Both the position numbers and the translations under genes were made by a program. This document shows positions 43,385 through 55,441 of a stretch of DNA of 64,000 bases, piece by piece. How positions within the stretch are numbered: position 1 is the first letter of the stretch; every line of letters starts with the position of its first letter. The stretch lies in the NCBI RefSeq assembly GCF_019175385.1, contig NC_083346.1, positions 90,712,333 through 90,776,332 of the forward strand. The letters are read 5' to 3'. This DNA is from Lycium barbarum (taxonomy: Eukaryota > Streptophyta > Magnoliopsida > Solanales > Solanaceae). The notes under the pieces were generated by a model, which was given only the letters and a program-made list of their open reading frames with translations, searched no databases and was not told the origin of the DNA.

Positions 43385-44709
43385 TGTAACACCTCGTATC
43401 ATCGAGCTAAGATTTGACTCAGAAGATGGGTATATAATAGAATCATGATGGAAAATGTGGGAAGTGTTTTGAAACCAATAAAAGGTATATGAAGAGTCTT
43501 AGGACAAAGTAAAGGTGGAACCTACTCTACGAACCATGTTTTTTAGTGAGTTTGCGCAAGGCCTTTTATTTTAAACAAGTATAAGCCCCTTATTCGTTGG
43601 GAATTTGGCAAAATGTCCTTAAACAAAGTTGTAGCCTTTTCAAACAGATCTCTATGCAAGAAGTTGTGCCCATTTTACTGGACACAACGCAGTCTGCGCT
43701 TCCTGCACAACCAAGCTTCAGGTGTGTGACCGCGCACTGGAGGCAACTTTACTGCCTTTGATGCGTGTTCGCTGCACGGTTGGGCCTGCTAGCTACATAG
43801 CCGTGCATGGGGAAGAGTCATTTTAAAAGCCTAGGTCGTACCTCACAACCCAAATGCAAAACTTGCTCTCGAAAGGGAAGATCTCAAGAACCCAACTTCC
43901 TCCAAGGTCCCTCCATCATGCAATGTAAGATTTGGCCATAGAATATTGATAAATTCTTCATCTTAACACAAATTAATACCTTCTACTCATGCAATCCATA
44001 GATTTTCAATAAAACCCTTCTCAAGGGTTCAAGTGAAGGAATTGGAGTTCTTCATCAACAGTTTGGATTTTTCTTTGGGTTCAAAGATAATACGGTATGT
44101 AGGGCTTCTATCCACGTGTGGGAACATCATTGTTCTTCTCAACGCCCCGATTCTTCCACGTTTTCCCGAAATTGCCGTAGTTTATGAAAATACTAAACCA
44201 TGTTATAACTAGATTATGATTCCGTTGTTTATGTTCATGATATATCATTTTGAATGTCATGAACCATGTATGTAATCCATGTATACTCATTCTTTGATTT
44301 CCATGGGTTCTATATATAAGCTATGAACTATGTTATAAACTCATATAATTCCATATACATGAAAACTTTAATATATATGTCAAAACTATGATACAAGATA
44401 CATTATGAAAATCATGAGATTCTAAGCCACCTATATTCATGTTTATGTTTTGGGAGTAGCACAAATTACTGAAAAGGTTTAATACCTGAAACTACGTATG
44501 CCAACAGTAGGATAAGGATCGTTCTGCCCAGTTAGGACGATTCCTACATGTTACCCTTTTATGGGATTTTTATTGATGGATCAATTCATGTTATGTTCAT
44601 GTCTCATACACCGGCAAGGTACGAGAGGGCTCAGCTGGTCGGGTTAGAGGCCAAACACCATGTGGTCACATGGTGGATTGCATGCCGCTTTACTAATGCT
44701 CTCCCACAC

Positions 44710-44780
<71 letters not shown>

Positions 44781-45432
44781 TATATATAATTATAATGATT
44801 TACTCATATTGTCGTACTCATATCAGATTATGTTCATGTTCAACTCCAGTTTACAGTTTCAGTTTCAGCCCTTATTATTTTATGTGCTCATGTTTATTCA
44901 TTCAGTTGCTTTACATACGAGTACCATTCCAGAGTACTCACGTCCCTTTTGTCGGGGTGTCTGGATTTCATGATGCAGGTACTGATTTACAGGATGACAA
45001 GACTGCTCGCTAGGATTATCTCATATCAAATATTGGTGAGCCCCTTCATTTGGGGTGTTATCTTTAATTTATGTTCATGCCATGTTAGGCAGTAGAGGTA
45101 TGCCGGAGGCCTTGTCCCGGTTACTAGTTCGGCGTACATTCATGTTTAGATGTTTCATAGACTGGTCTAGCATGTCATGTTAGATGTTTAGTTGTCGTAT
45201 AGCCTATGTTGGCTACATACTTATTATGTTTCAAATTATTGTCGCACTAATGATGTAAGAGAGTATTTACATTATTTAGTATTTAATATTAAATTACATG
45301 CTTCGTTTAGATTTTTATGTCTTAAGTCATTTTCCACGACAATAAATGTCCCATGTTGATTTAGCAAGCCATGTGGTTTGATCGGTCACATAAAGTCAGG
45401 CACCGAGTGTCGTGTTACGTCCAAGCCTGACA
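43385..45432 (+). mobile_element. Tekay-like solo LTR with (TA)n
   Basis: The LTR runs from TGTAACACCTCGTATC to ...CCAAGCCTGACA (2048 bp). Flanks TCAAT (43380-43384) and TGAAT (45433-45437) are a 5-bp duplication with one change. It is the same family as the LTR at 45905-48179: both have GATTTGACTC...AAGATG near the start, TTCTATCCACGTGTGG, a long (TA)n run at the same place, and a common end region. No primer site or internal sequence follows. Confidence 0.8.
44711..44776. repeat. (TA)n microsatellite in the solo LTR
   Basis: The 66-bp run follows CTCCCACACAGATATA. The frames read through it (44548-45013) are artefacts. Confidence 0.95.
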
Positions 45433-45904
45433 TGAATATCACAAATAGAAGAAAAGTCAAAAAGCAATGCAGACGTGAAACTTGGATTCTACACCCAAGA
45501 GCTAGTGACGCTTCTCATGAGCAAAATTAAGAATAAAGATACAATTGTCTGAAATAGGGACACATTTTGACAAAAGAAGTAAAATAACTAATTAGGAGTG
45601 ACACAGTGGCCAATGTAGACAAGACACGGCTCACGGCTAAAGCTAGATGTCGGCAGGAAATTCACTCACAGGCTCTGCTAATGCTAAGATCCGAACCTGT
45701 AATAAAATGCGTAGTAGTGCAGTATGAGTACGCCAAAATCACTGCTAAAAACATAAAGAACACCGAGGTTCAAAACCGATGAACTCCATTGATAGGTAAT
45801 AGGGAAAACCAAGAAAAAACTGACGGACTTGACAATGTCATAAAATAGTTGCTCGGAAGAAAAAATACAACTGACTCTATGTGTTTAAACCGAGGGACAC
45901 CATC
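45433..45904. other. Spacer between the solo LTR and the Tekay-like element
   Basis: No gene is seen. Some phrases (GTAGTAGTGCAGTATGAGTA) look like old LTR sequence. Confidence 0.4.
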
Positions 45905-47431
45905 TATAACACCCTTTACTTTCGAGCAAAGATTTGACTCGTAAGATGATGATATAGTGGAAGCAAGATGGGAGGTGTAGGAAGTGTTTTGAAACCTAAT
46001 CAAGTCATAAGAAGAGTCTTAGGATAAAGCAAAGTCAGAAGCTACTCTACGAAACATGTTTTCAAGTGAGTTTGCACAAGGCCTCACTTCAAGCTTCAAT
46101 AACCCCTTCATTAGATGGGAATTTGGGAAACCTTCCTCAATAAAATTTATAGGCCTTTGAAATACCTTACCATCCATGTATTGTGGAGATCAAATAGACA
46201 TATGTACAAAACGTTATGACTGTTTTACTGAAGGATCACAAAGCAGTCTGCCGAACAAGCGTCTGCAACACAGAACACGAAATGCAATGCAGATGGCCAT
46301 CTGCGACATATATCCCAATGCATTAGGGCCAAATTTTCCATCCCAAAGTTTCCAAAATTCTGTTTCGAAAGTGCGTTAGCATCTGCGACCGCAAAAGCCC
46401 ATCTGCGGCGCAGATCCCAACGCGAACACACCCGAGGTTCATTAAATTCACGTTTTTCCGAATTTTTATTCCATTTTTCAGTTCTCCAAGCCCTATCATG
46501 ACTTTTCTCTCCTCTCCTTTCTTCATCCTCCCACATCAAGATAAGTTTATCCCATGTACTTCTAAGTAATTCTAACACATAAACATGGATTCTTAACAAG
46601 ATTCTACACTACAATCTTAGGGTTTTCAAGTTTTCAAGGTTTCAAGTTTAGATTCTTGGAGTTCTTCTTCAAAAGTTCAAGCTTTTACTTCAAGTTTTGG
46701 AGAAACTAATGCAGCGCTTCTATCCACGTGTGGTATCATCATTGTTCTTCCCCAAGCCACATTTAATCAATGAAAGCACGACTTCTCTTCAGAGTTAGAA
46801 AATTATGTCTCAGTTCATGATAACCCCTAGATACATGTCAATATTTATATGTTATTATGCTCAATAATGTTTCCATTAATTGTATTCATGAATATCATTT
46901 CAATTACCATGAGTCTATTCGTAATCCACGAATACTCATGTTTTGAATTCCAAGTGTTTCAAATACAGGTCATGAATCAATATTATTCCGTTATACAGAT
47001 TTTACATATTTTCATGTCTCATACAAGTTATATTATATATCTATATACATGTTAGATTATACATACAAATCATGTTTACAAGTCATGTTTAAAAGTCATG
47101 TTTACAAATCATTCTTACAAGTCATGCTTACAAGTCATGTTATAAAAACCATGGGCTCAGATGCCACCTATATTCATGTTCATATTTTTGGAGTAGCATA
47201 GGTTTACCGAGAATGAGAAGACCACCTGAAACTACATATGCCAATGTAGGGTAAGGATCACCTCGCCCAGTTAGGATGATACATTCAGACTATTGATTGG
47301 ATTATTTCATGTCATGTTCATGTCACATACCTCAGCAAGCTATGAGATTACTCTGCTGGTAGGGCTTGGTACCATACTCCACATACTCACATGGTAATTT
47401 CATGTTGTTGGTTATACTAAGGCTCTCCCAC

Positions 47432-47527
<96 letters not shown>

Positions 47528-48179
47528 GTTTCACTTATGTTATATTATATTCATGTTTATGCTCAGCTTGCAGTTTCAGTTTCAGTTCCAAATTACTTCA
47601 TGTATCCTTGTTATTGATTTAGGCTGCCCATTCCCCGAGCACCCCACTTATATTTCTTTCATTCAGTTGCTTCATACAAGTATAATTCAAATGTACTTAC
47701 GTCCCTTTTGCCTAAGGCATGCATTTTACGATACAGGTATTGACTTACAGGATGACGGATCTGCTCGCTAAGATTTCTCGTATCAGCTATTGGTGAGCTC
47801 CATTTACTTCGGCGAATTGCCTTTACTTTCGTCAATTATGTCATGTTAAACGGTCAGGTACGCTGGGCCCTTTTACCAGTACCAGTTCAATATTTCAGAC
47901 TCATGTCAGTAGTTTCATAGACTAGTCAGTGTGTCATGTTTAGTATTCAGTTATGTTTAGCCTTGTAGGCTACACTATCATGTTTTTACTCGTGTTTTAA
48001 AAGTATTTTCAGTATTATTATGATATCACATGCTTCATTCATACTTTTAATGTTTTTAACTGATACTCTGCATCAGTACATGTCCCATGTTGATTGAGCA
48101 AGCCATTTGGTTTACTCGGTCACGTGCAGCAAGGCACCGAGTGCTGTGTTACGCCTAGGCCATAGTTCAGGGCGTGACA
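45905..48179 (+). repeat. 5' LTR of the decayed Tekay-like element
   Basis: It is 2275 bp, from TATAACACCC (TG has become TA) to GGGCGTGACA. It is followed by the primer site. A long (TA)n run lies at 47434-47524. Confidence 0.8.
47434..47524. repeat. (TA)n microsatellite in the 5' LTR
   Basis: The 91-bp run follows CTCCCACAGATATA, the same context as the run at 44711 in the sister LTR. Confidence 0.95.
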
Positions 48180-48184
48180 AAGCT

Positions 48185-48196
48185 TGGTATTAGAGC
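48185..48196 (+). other. Primer-binding site (initiator tRNA-Met), one mismatch
   Basis: TGGTATTAGAGC lies five bases after the LTR end; the usual sequence is TGGTATCAGAGC. The leader that follows (CTAGGTTCAAGTGTCTTAGG) is typical of Tekay-like elements. Confidence 0.85.
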
Positions 48197-48489
48197 ACTA
48201 GGTTCAAGTGTCTTAGGGAGTCTATGAAACTGTGTCTAGTGGAGTTTCCTTAATATGTTTGTGCTGACCACACATATAAATGGTTAACTACCGTGACATT
48301 CAGGATTGTCTCACTTATTTCATACTCTAGATCGTGCAATTAGAGCTATTCCTTCAGGAGTTTTTCTAATTTGTGCCATGAAGCTTAGAGCAGTAAGCAA
48401 CATTCTCTTCCTATCGAATTACATATTATCGAATGCAAAATCAATGGGCAACAAATCCAAGGTCCAAGTGAGGATGATTACCATTGGGG

Positions 48490-49200
48490 TAAAATTGTGA
48501 AATGTCTGATAGTAACGGATGGGACTTGAGATGATATTGAAAGTTTAACAAAGTGCATGTCACCCGAGAAGGGGCACTTGTATCATGGATGTGAAAGTCG
48601 AATAATAACGATGTACTTAAGTAAGGAGAATGAGAAATTGCAAGAAGGGGAAGATAGAGAAATTAGCAAAAAAGCTAAGTCTACCAGAAACGTTAGCCAT
48701 GGTGGATCTCGGGGAGGTGGAGGCAGATAGTTTTTTGACATGAGGTCATCAGGACCCACTCCATCTGCAGCCAGTGCACCAGTCTTGAGGTCCTAATTTG
48801 ATCAGAAAAGTTAGTTCAACCATAAATAGAGTTCAGAGCACCAGACTCTCAGTCACAGGCCAGTGTTGGCCACAAAGGTTTTCATAATCCTATGTGAAAC
48901 AAGTGTGATAGGAGACACCAAGGGGTGTATAGTTCGGGCATGGGTGTGTGTTTTGGGTGTGGCAAGCAGGGTCACTTTATGACAGACTGCCCATCAGTGA
49001 AACAGTGCACCAGGGGTACTGTGGCTCAATCCACAAATTTTGCAGCTCCTCATAACCCTCAAGCCCAAGCAGGGCGTGATGCAGCTAAGTGTGGTGATAC
49101 AGGCCTCTGTCCGAATCGCTTGTATGCTTTAGCAAGTCGTCAGGACCCAGAGACATCCCCAGATGTCGCCATAGGTGTGATGATGATAAATATAATGTAA
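48490..49200 (+). pseudogene. Tekay-like gag C-terminal part with zinc knuckle
   Basis: Gag packages the element's RNA. The arginine-rich linker is visible in pieces (ENEKLQEGEDREISKKAKST, then SHGGSRGGGG and MRSSGPTPSAASAP), interrupted by stops. In the frame at 48925-49200 the nucleic-acid-binding knuckle CFGCGKQGHFMTDC has the standard C-x2-C-x4-H-x4-C spacing. It is followed by NRLYALASRQDPETSPDV, the usual lead-in to the protease domain. The frame ends at TAA (49198-49200) just where protease should start. Upstream gag is not readable in one frame. Confidence 0.75.
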
Positions 49201-50719
49201 TACCCCACAGGGCAACATGCTATTAATTTAGCCGTAGCGGGCATGCGTTGATCACTATGATTTTGAATAGAATAGAGCCCAAGGGTAAATCACATATGAT
49301 TCGAGAATGTCTCGATTTTTCAAAGATGTATATTTTGTCGTACAACCCATGCACATGACTAAGAAGAGATTGTGTACAACATGAGAACCAAGAGCAGACG
49401 ATTTGTTCAAGTTTATTCAGATCAGAACTAGAAAGTACTATGTTAGTAAGTTACTACATGAAGTAGATATTACTGTGAGATAAGAAAATGTAACGATTCC
49501 CTCTTAGGTTATGTGTTTAAGTGGTGCCCCAGATATGTATAGTTTGACATGATTTTAAAGTGTATAGAGAGTTCGGAGTTAGGTATTCCAATTTCTCTTA
49601 AGAGAGATGGAATTTCCCTAAGTGTGACCCATGTCTGTAGTTCAGAAAAGATAGTATGCGATCGCAGAATATGGTCGGATGTTGAGGGAAGTTAGAAATA
49701 ACTTTATGCTTCACGTTAGGTATTCATGGCAGAGCTAGAGAACATGATGCTAGCAGGTGGTTAGTAGAAGAATAGTAATTAAGTATTGAGCAGATACAAT
49801 GAATTAGCAATTTCAACAGAGCTAGTAGAGGTGCGATTGGATTTCCTTATTCAGGTTAACACTAGTAAGTGGGTACCAGTTTGAATACACCAAATGCGTG
49901 TTAAAACTCAACGAGTTTAAGTTAAACCTGTATTATGGCAACAGTGGAAGAAGAAAATCAGCTAAGCAGTAAGAGGGCAAACTGCAGAAGAATAGTTTCT
50001 AAGAGTTATCAAAAATAGGTCTACCTAAGATTGTCAGTTGGAGCAGAGATAAGTCTCTAAGACAGAATACGCCAGTTATGAAAATGTTAACACCCCGTCT
50101 ATGTTACTAATTCAATTTTTTCTAGTGAGGAAGATTGCTCAGAGGTGAGTCAAAGGATGAGTCGTCAATTACGTAAAGTGCAAAGGATTGCAGAAGATAA
50201 GGAAAGTTTGTCGGATCCCAACGAGAGAGAAGGATCCGAAAATATAAGACCTTACCTTTGGTATAAATGAGAGATGTGAAATCGTTAGTAAGTCCAGTTG
50301 AATATTTGAAAACCCAAAGCGTTAGCATGAATATGAAGAACCTCAGTTGAGTAATGAGGGCGTAAGGAGATAGTCTCCATAAGGAATGTTCCTCTCATGT
50401 ATAATAAACACAAAGTGAGTATAATGGGCATCGAACAATTTGTGTCAAGATCAGTTATGTTGATTCAGTAATCATCAAAAAGGTATAAGATCATGACAAG
50501 TTATGTGTTACAAGGATAGTGCCATTGCACGATACTCTAATCTTCAGGGTGTTGGTCAAAGATTTAGCGTGTATCTATAGTATGAACATTTTTCCGGAAG
50601 TGTCTCAGAAAGAAATCAAGTATGGGGAGTTTAGCTCATGTTGAATCAGATAAGAGAATCATGGGGAGAGAATTTCATCGTTTAGCAAACCTAGGAGTTC
50701 AACTTTTGGACCCCGAAAA
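49201..50719 (+). other. Decayed protease/RT region of the Tekay-like element
   Basis: By position this should encode protease and reverse transcriptase, but I could not read a single catalytic motif. It is purine-rich with frequent stops. I call it a relic from context only. Confidence 0.4.
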
Positions 50720-53700
50720 TGTTATATCCCGTAATTTCGAACACTCGGAAAATTCAAAATAATTTGTGGCTTGTGAGAAATGAGGCCATATTTTGATTCT
50801 AGCCAATATGCATATGTTACTCAGGAAAATATTGATGTGGAAATGCGAGATGAGGCCAAGGGCAAAATAGGAATTTTGGAAATTTGTTTCGGGAATTACA
50901 AAACAAGATTTGTAGCCAATTGGGCTAAAGAAAAAAAAAAGTAGGAAAACTTAGGCCCAAACTAAGGGGGTGGCCGACCATAGTCCATTAAGGGGATTTG
51001 GCCCAAGCCCACAAATTCATTATATGATTAATGATAAGATAAGGACCATTGGTCTTGAAAACATTAGAAGATTCAAGAAAAACCAAAGAGAGAGCAAGAA
51101 AGACTAAGGGGTTTCGGCCCCCCCTTCATGAAAAAAAAATAAAAAAATTCCAAGTCTTATATTTTGATCCAAAAATCTTGTTTATCTCGGATTCATAGTG
51201 AGTTCAAGATTCTCTACAAAGTGGTATGGTTTTCAAGGCAAGAAGGTGCATGTGTTGGCAAGTGGAGAATTGAAGAAAAGGTAAGGATCTTATGTTTCCT
51301 TTATGCTATGGGAGTTATAAATGTGTTGTAGTATGTGGAAATGAGTGAAAAGTATGAAATTTGTGCCTTGTGGGTATGTATGTGTGTGGCCGTGTATTTG
51401 TTGTAGAATGTAAGGGATGATGGATTAATTTTGTGTAGTAGGTTGCTTGTTATTGTAATGCTTGGAAAGTGGAAGAAAAATATATGAAACTATGGATGTA
51501 GTGTTGAGGCCGTGGATATGGTGTACTATTATGGTCTTGTTGATAACAAAAGTTTGATGAATTTGGTTGGGATTGTGAATTGTGGGAGTTGACCGAATGT
51601 GTGTGTGTGAATCGTGTGAAATATGAACCAATTCCTATGAAGTAATTTAGTTGTTGTTAATGTGTACCTTATGATGCAAATGAGAATATGATGTTTCTTG
51701 TGAAATTGCAAGTGTTGGAAAGTATGTGATTTTATTATAATTATGTAATTGAGGAAACGAAATCGTAAGACGCAAATGATTGTTGTTGTGGGTGAAGTTG
51801 GAAGGTAGAAATACATTATGAACGATTATGTTGAAGATTAGAAGTTTTAGATGAATTATGGTTTTGGTGGAGAATGTGAATATTTTGTATACCTTATGAA
51901 TATTTTGTACATATGATAAGAAATGCCTCCAAATTGCATTGTAATGATCTTGGTTGATGATGAGTATGAAAACATTGATATTGATCGGGGATATGAAGTC
52001 GGAATGAAGGTTAAGACATTATGTCGGAAAGAAGGCTAGTTATGCCTTGTTGGGTGTCTTATAGTGATTGCTATTGTTGTTGGGTATTGCTGTTGGTCTG
52101 ATTGTTGACATATTGAGTCGAGCTAAGCCTCGGGGATTCTATATTTATAAAGGAAATGCTGCTGAAATTTCGGTAGGCATGTATGTGCTTAAGTTGGGTC
52201 CTTAAGGCTTGAATTTGACAATTGGTAAAAGTGACCATTTGCAGATTTTGGACGAAACGGGAATCGAGTCTGGACGAGCGTAGAGCGCAACCAAGGTATG
52301 TAAAGCTTTCCCCTTTATTCTTATGACATGTCCTAGGAGTACTAGGCTTGAATTTGAGCCTCAGGGATTATTCTGTTCGTAGAAAATTGAGTTTGATTTT
52401 GGGCACTATTCATTCAGTAAGATTGAATCACTTTTCTTATAATTTGTCCTTAAAGTAAACTTTGAGTATGTAACTCTCCTAAACGGAGTCGGTATGCTTC
52501 CAAATGATTATGGACGACCTCATAAGGTCTATTATCGGTAATTTATATACGCCGCCCTGAGTGGGTCCGAGGTGGGACCACAAGGCCCGATACTTTCTGT
52601 ATAACTTTAATTACCTCGTTTCTGTCTGATCTTCTCAGACAACATCTGGACTAATATTTTGTCCATTATATGACAGGCGTTATGCCTATTTTTATAAATC
52701 TGACCAAATGCTTTTGACATCTGAAAATCTGATTCTGGTAACAATCTGTCGTGCCATCCCAAGCGACATATATGCGTATGTTATGAATATTTGTCCGAAT
52801 ATTTCGATTTGACCTGCCATTTGGCCTACTTCAGTTCCATTGAGTCTGTATGATGATCTGTGTGTATGTGGTTTCTCATTAATCTGTTCGTGGACGCCTC
52901 AATGCTTCCTTCACTGCGCTCGGGCCAGGTTCTGTTATCGTGCACATTCCTCTGCATTGTTCACCGCGTCCCTCGGTGTGCGGGCCGGGATCTGTTTATA
53001 TCTGTATGATATTATGATGTGTGTATGGGGATGGCGGCCAGGATGGCATATGATCTGATCTGTCTGTCCACCGCGTCCCGTACTAAGAGGGCCGAGTTCT
53101 GTTACCGCGTCCCTCACGAGAGGGCCGGGATCTGTATGTATGTATGTATAGGCTATCTGCATCTGTATAAGCATATGACTCTGTATGACTCTGCATGCAT
53201 GACTCTGTCCGTCGGTCTGGATTATGATTCTGTCTGTCCGTCCGGATTATAATTCTGTCTATCCGTCTGCATTGTGATTCTGTCTGTCCGATTGGATTAT
53301 GGTTCTGTCCGCTACCCTTCTGTCTGTCCGGTTGAATCACGTCTCTGGATGTTACACTTCTGGTAATCCGATCCGGACCTTACATTCTGTACCTCTGGCT
53401 TTGATTATGATTATGTCAGTCACATTTTGTGCCCCAGATCTGTACGATGATTCTGCAGGCCAAACTCTGTATGTCTATTTCGGATTCGGGTTCGATTCTG
53501 TTCGTTATATTTCTGTACTTCTGGTTCGGATTATGATTACTTGTGACATTTTCGCTTTACATACTCGGTACATTTTCCGTACTGACCCCCTGTTCTTCGG
53601 GGGCTGCGTTTCATGCCGCGTAGGTACTCCCAGATGAGCTGAAGTGGTTACAAGAGATGATCCAGCGAAGTTGGCAAACTCCAATTGCTCCTGGAGTGCT

Positions 53701-54024
53701 GCCGAGTCAGAGTTGGTATGTTATGGTTCTGGACTTATGTTAGAGACTTTGCAGATAGTGTCGTGGGTGTTGGTTGTCAGTCAGTAAGCGGCTCCGTCAG
53801 CCAATTTGTCAGTCTGTGATATATTGTACTGAATTCTGTATGATTGTGGATCCGTTCGGCTCAAAGAATACTTTCTGAAAAGAATTTTTTTTTACTATGT
53901 ATTTTACCTTTTTCGACTTAAGAAGTTTGACGTGATTTTCTGTACAGAAGAAGTCTGAGGGTTCGCTCGGCCCTAAATAAGGGTCGGGTGCCCGTCACAC
54001 CTTAGTAAGGTCGGGGTGTGATAG
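50720..54024 (+). mobile_element. Solo LTR with perfect GAAAA duplication, nested in the Tekay-like pol
   Basis: The LTR runs from TGTTATATCCCGTAATTTCG to GGGTGCCCGTCACACC...GGGGTGTGATA (3305 bp; the last CA has become TA). GAAAA flanks it at 50715-50719 and 54025-54029. The start and end sequences belong to a common gypsy LTR family of Solanaceae, as I recall it. There is no internal domain or primer site. Short frames inside (51425-51816 and 52840-53637) are not genes. Confidence 0.85.
53190..53345. repeat. Degenerate minisatellite, about 30-bp period
   Basis: Units of the form GATTATGATTCTGTCTGTCCG(T/A) recur about five times inside the solo LTR. The weaker CTGTATGACTCTG pattern extends it to the left. 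Confidence 0.75.
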
Positions 54025-54129
54025 AAAATGGTAGAGTTTTTGTATAAAACAGAGTCGAATCCTCTTTAGTAGCTGAGTAAAAGAGAAAAACAGTTTCATG
54101 ATCCCTATCTATTGCAGCTAAAGAGGGAC

Positions 54130-54400
54130 TCAGAGGTATAAATCCATGGCTTTAGAACAAGGGGGAGATGATGGTACTCTAAGGTACCAAGGGGAAATTA
54201 TGCGTCCCAGAGGTAGATTGAAGCAAAGAGAGGATTATGGTAGAGGCATACAGTTTCAGATATTCTACCTACCTAAGCTCCACAAAAATGTATCATGACC
54301 TTAAAGAGGTTTATTGGTGGAATGACATGGAGAAAAATGTAACCGATTTCGTGGCTAAGTGTTAAAATTAGAAGCTAGTGGAACTCGATTCAACAGAGGA
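54130..54400 (+). pseudogene. Tekay-like integrase zinc-finger remnant
   Basis: Pieces readable in changing frames are MALEQGGDDGTLRYQG, a degraded LCVPEVD-like stretch, KMYHDLKEVYWWNDMEKNV and TDFVAKC. This is the junction of RNase H and integrase with part of the HHCC zinc finger; the second cysteine codon and the next residue are replaced by stops. No DDE core follows. It is the best proof that the sequence right of the solo LTR is the same element as that on the left. Confidence 0.7.
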
Positions 54401-55126
54401 TTATGCTGAGTTATCTATTCAGGAAAGTTCTAGATTCCATGGGAAACCAAATAGGACATGAAGTCCAAATATCTGTACTTATTGATGGACAAGCAGAAAA
54501 TGTCTAAGGTAACCACCTCAAGTGTTCATATATCATGTCAGTTCAATGTTAAGACCCCATCTTCACTCAGCATTCAGATATCTTGTTGTAACATTCATGT
54601 TTTCAGCATTCAAATCTCATGTTATGATATGCACTCATGTTAATTCAGCACTCATGTATCCATGTCAGCCAATATCTATGTATTTACGTCAATACAGTAT
54701 TCATGTTCCATTTCATGCTCCTCACGTCCACGTAATCATGTCATATTCATGCTCATGTTCCAGTACTCATGTCATTCGTGCCCACAAATCCTTCTCCAAA
54801 TTTCATGTATAGTATTCATTCAGTTCAATATCCATGTGTTCATGTCAGACCGGTATTTATGATAGTTAGTATTCATGTATTCATGCCAGTTAAGTGTTCA
54901 TATTAGTCAAGATCATGTTTCAGTTACCCTATTATGTCATGTCATACGTATTATGATGCCCTGTGAAGCTTGTGTTGTACTCTGGTTAACTGGAACGTGT
55001 TTGAGAAATGTTGGGATAGCCCTATATACAAAAGAAACTCTGCCAAAATTTCTGTAAAGTTCCCGAGTTAGTCCAGTTCTAGCCACGACCATCATTCGAG
55101 GACGAATTATCCCAAGGGGCAGATAA
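54401..55126 (+). other. 3' non-coding region of the Tekay-like element
   Basis: Multiple TTCATGT/CATGTCAG phrases recur between 54530 and 54930, a feature of the segment between integrase and the 3' LTR in this family. It ends with the TTCGAGGACGAAT motif and a purine-rich AAGGGGCAGATAA. Confidence 0.55.
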
Positions 55127-55283
55127 TGTAACTGTTGACAGCTAATTTTGTCCCACCTTTCCTCCAAAATATCTATTTACGCTTCTAGTATTTTTGGCAA
55201 CTTCAAAAAAATAATTATTAGATTTCCTTAATACCGGCATTTCATTATTCTATTGCATTCACTAGCCGTTGTTATTTTGTTAC

Positions 55284-55286
<3 letters not shown>

Positions 55287-55320
<34 letters not shown>

Positions 55321-55347
55321 TACTATTATTATTATTATTATTATTAC

Positions 55348-55440
<93 letters not shown>

Positions 55441-55441
55441 C
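55287..55441. repeat. (ATT)n microsatellite
   Basis: About 155 bp of ATT/TTA with a few TAC interruptions. The poly-Ile and poly-Leu frames here are artefacts. Confidence 0.95.

Larger units (their letters stand above)
45905..55132 (+). mobile_element. Decayed Tekay-like Ty3/gypsy element; 3' LTR cut after six bases by Ogre
   Basis: The element has a 5' LTR (45905-48179), a tRNA-Met primer site, a gag remnant with a zinc knuckle, a decayed pol with an integrase zinc-finger remnant near 54140-54390, and a 3' region of TTCATGT-rich sequence. A polypurine-tract context follows (CATTCGAGGACGAATTATCC, then AAGGGGCAGATAA). The 3' LTR starts TGTAAC at 55127, and the Ogre element begins at 55133. 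A solo LTR (50720-54024) sits in pol. The 5-bp sequence left of the 5' LTR is CCATC; its partner would lie outside the window. Confidence 0.8.

Noticed and set aside
44548..45013. Two frames with long Tyr-Ile repeats
   Set aside because: They read through the (TA)n microsatellite in a solo LTR.
46225..46599. A 124-residue minus frame as a gene
   Set aside because: It lies within the 5' LTR of the Tekay-like element and has no domain.
47366..47617. Tyr-Ile repeat protein
   Set aside because: Same artefact, from the (TA)n run in the second LTR.
51425..51816. His/Ile/Thr-rich minus frames
   Set aside because: They lie inside the solo LTR 50720-54024, with composition bias from TGTG-rich sequence and no domain.
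9420..55441. CRISPR-like arrays or phage-type repeats among the regular repeats
   Set aside because: All regular repeats are microsatellites, minisatellites or LTR palindromes, and the surrounding genes are eukaryotic with spliced structure.
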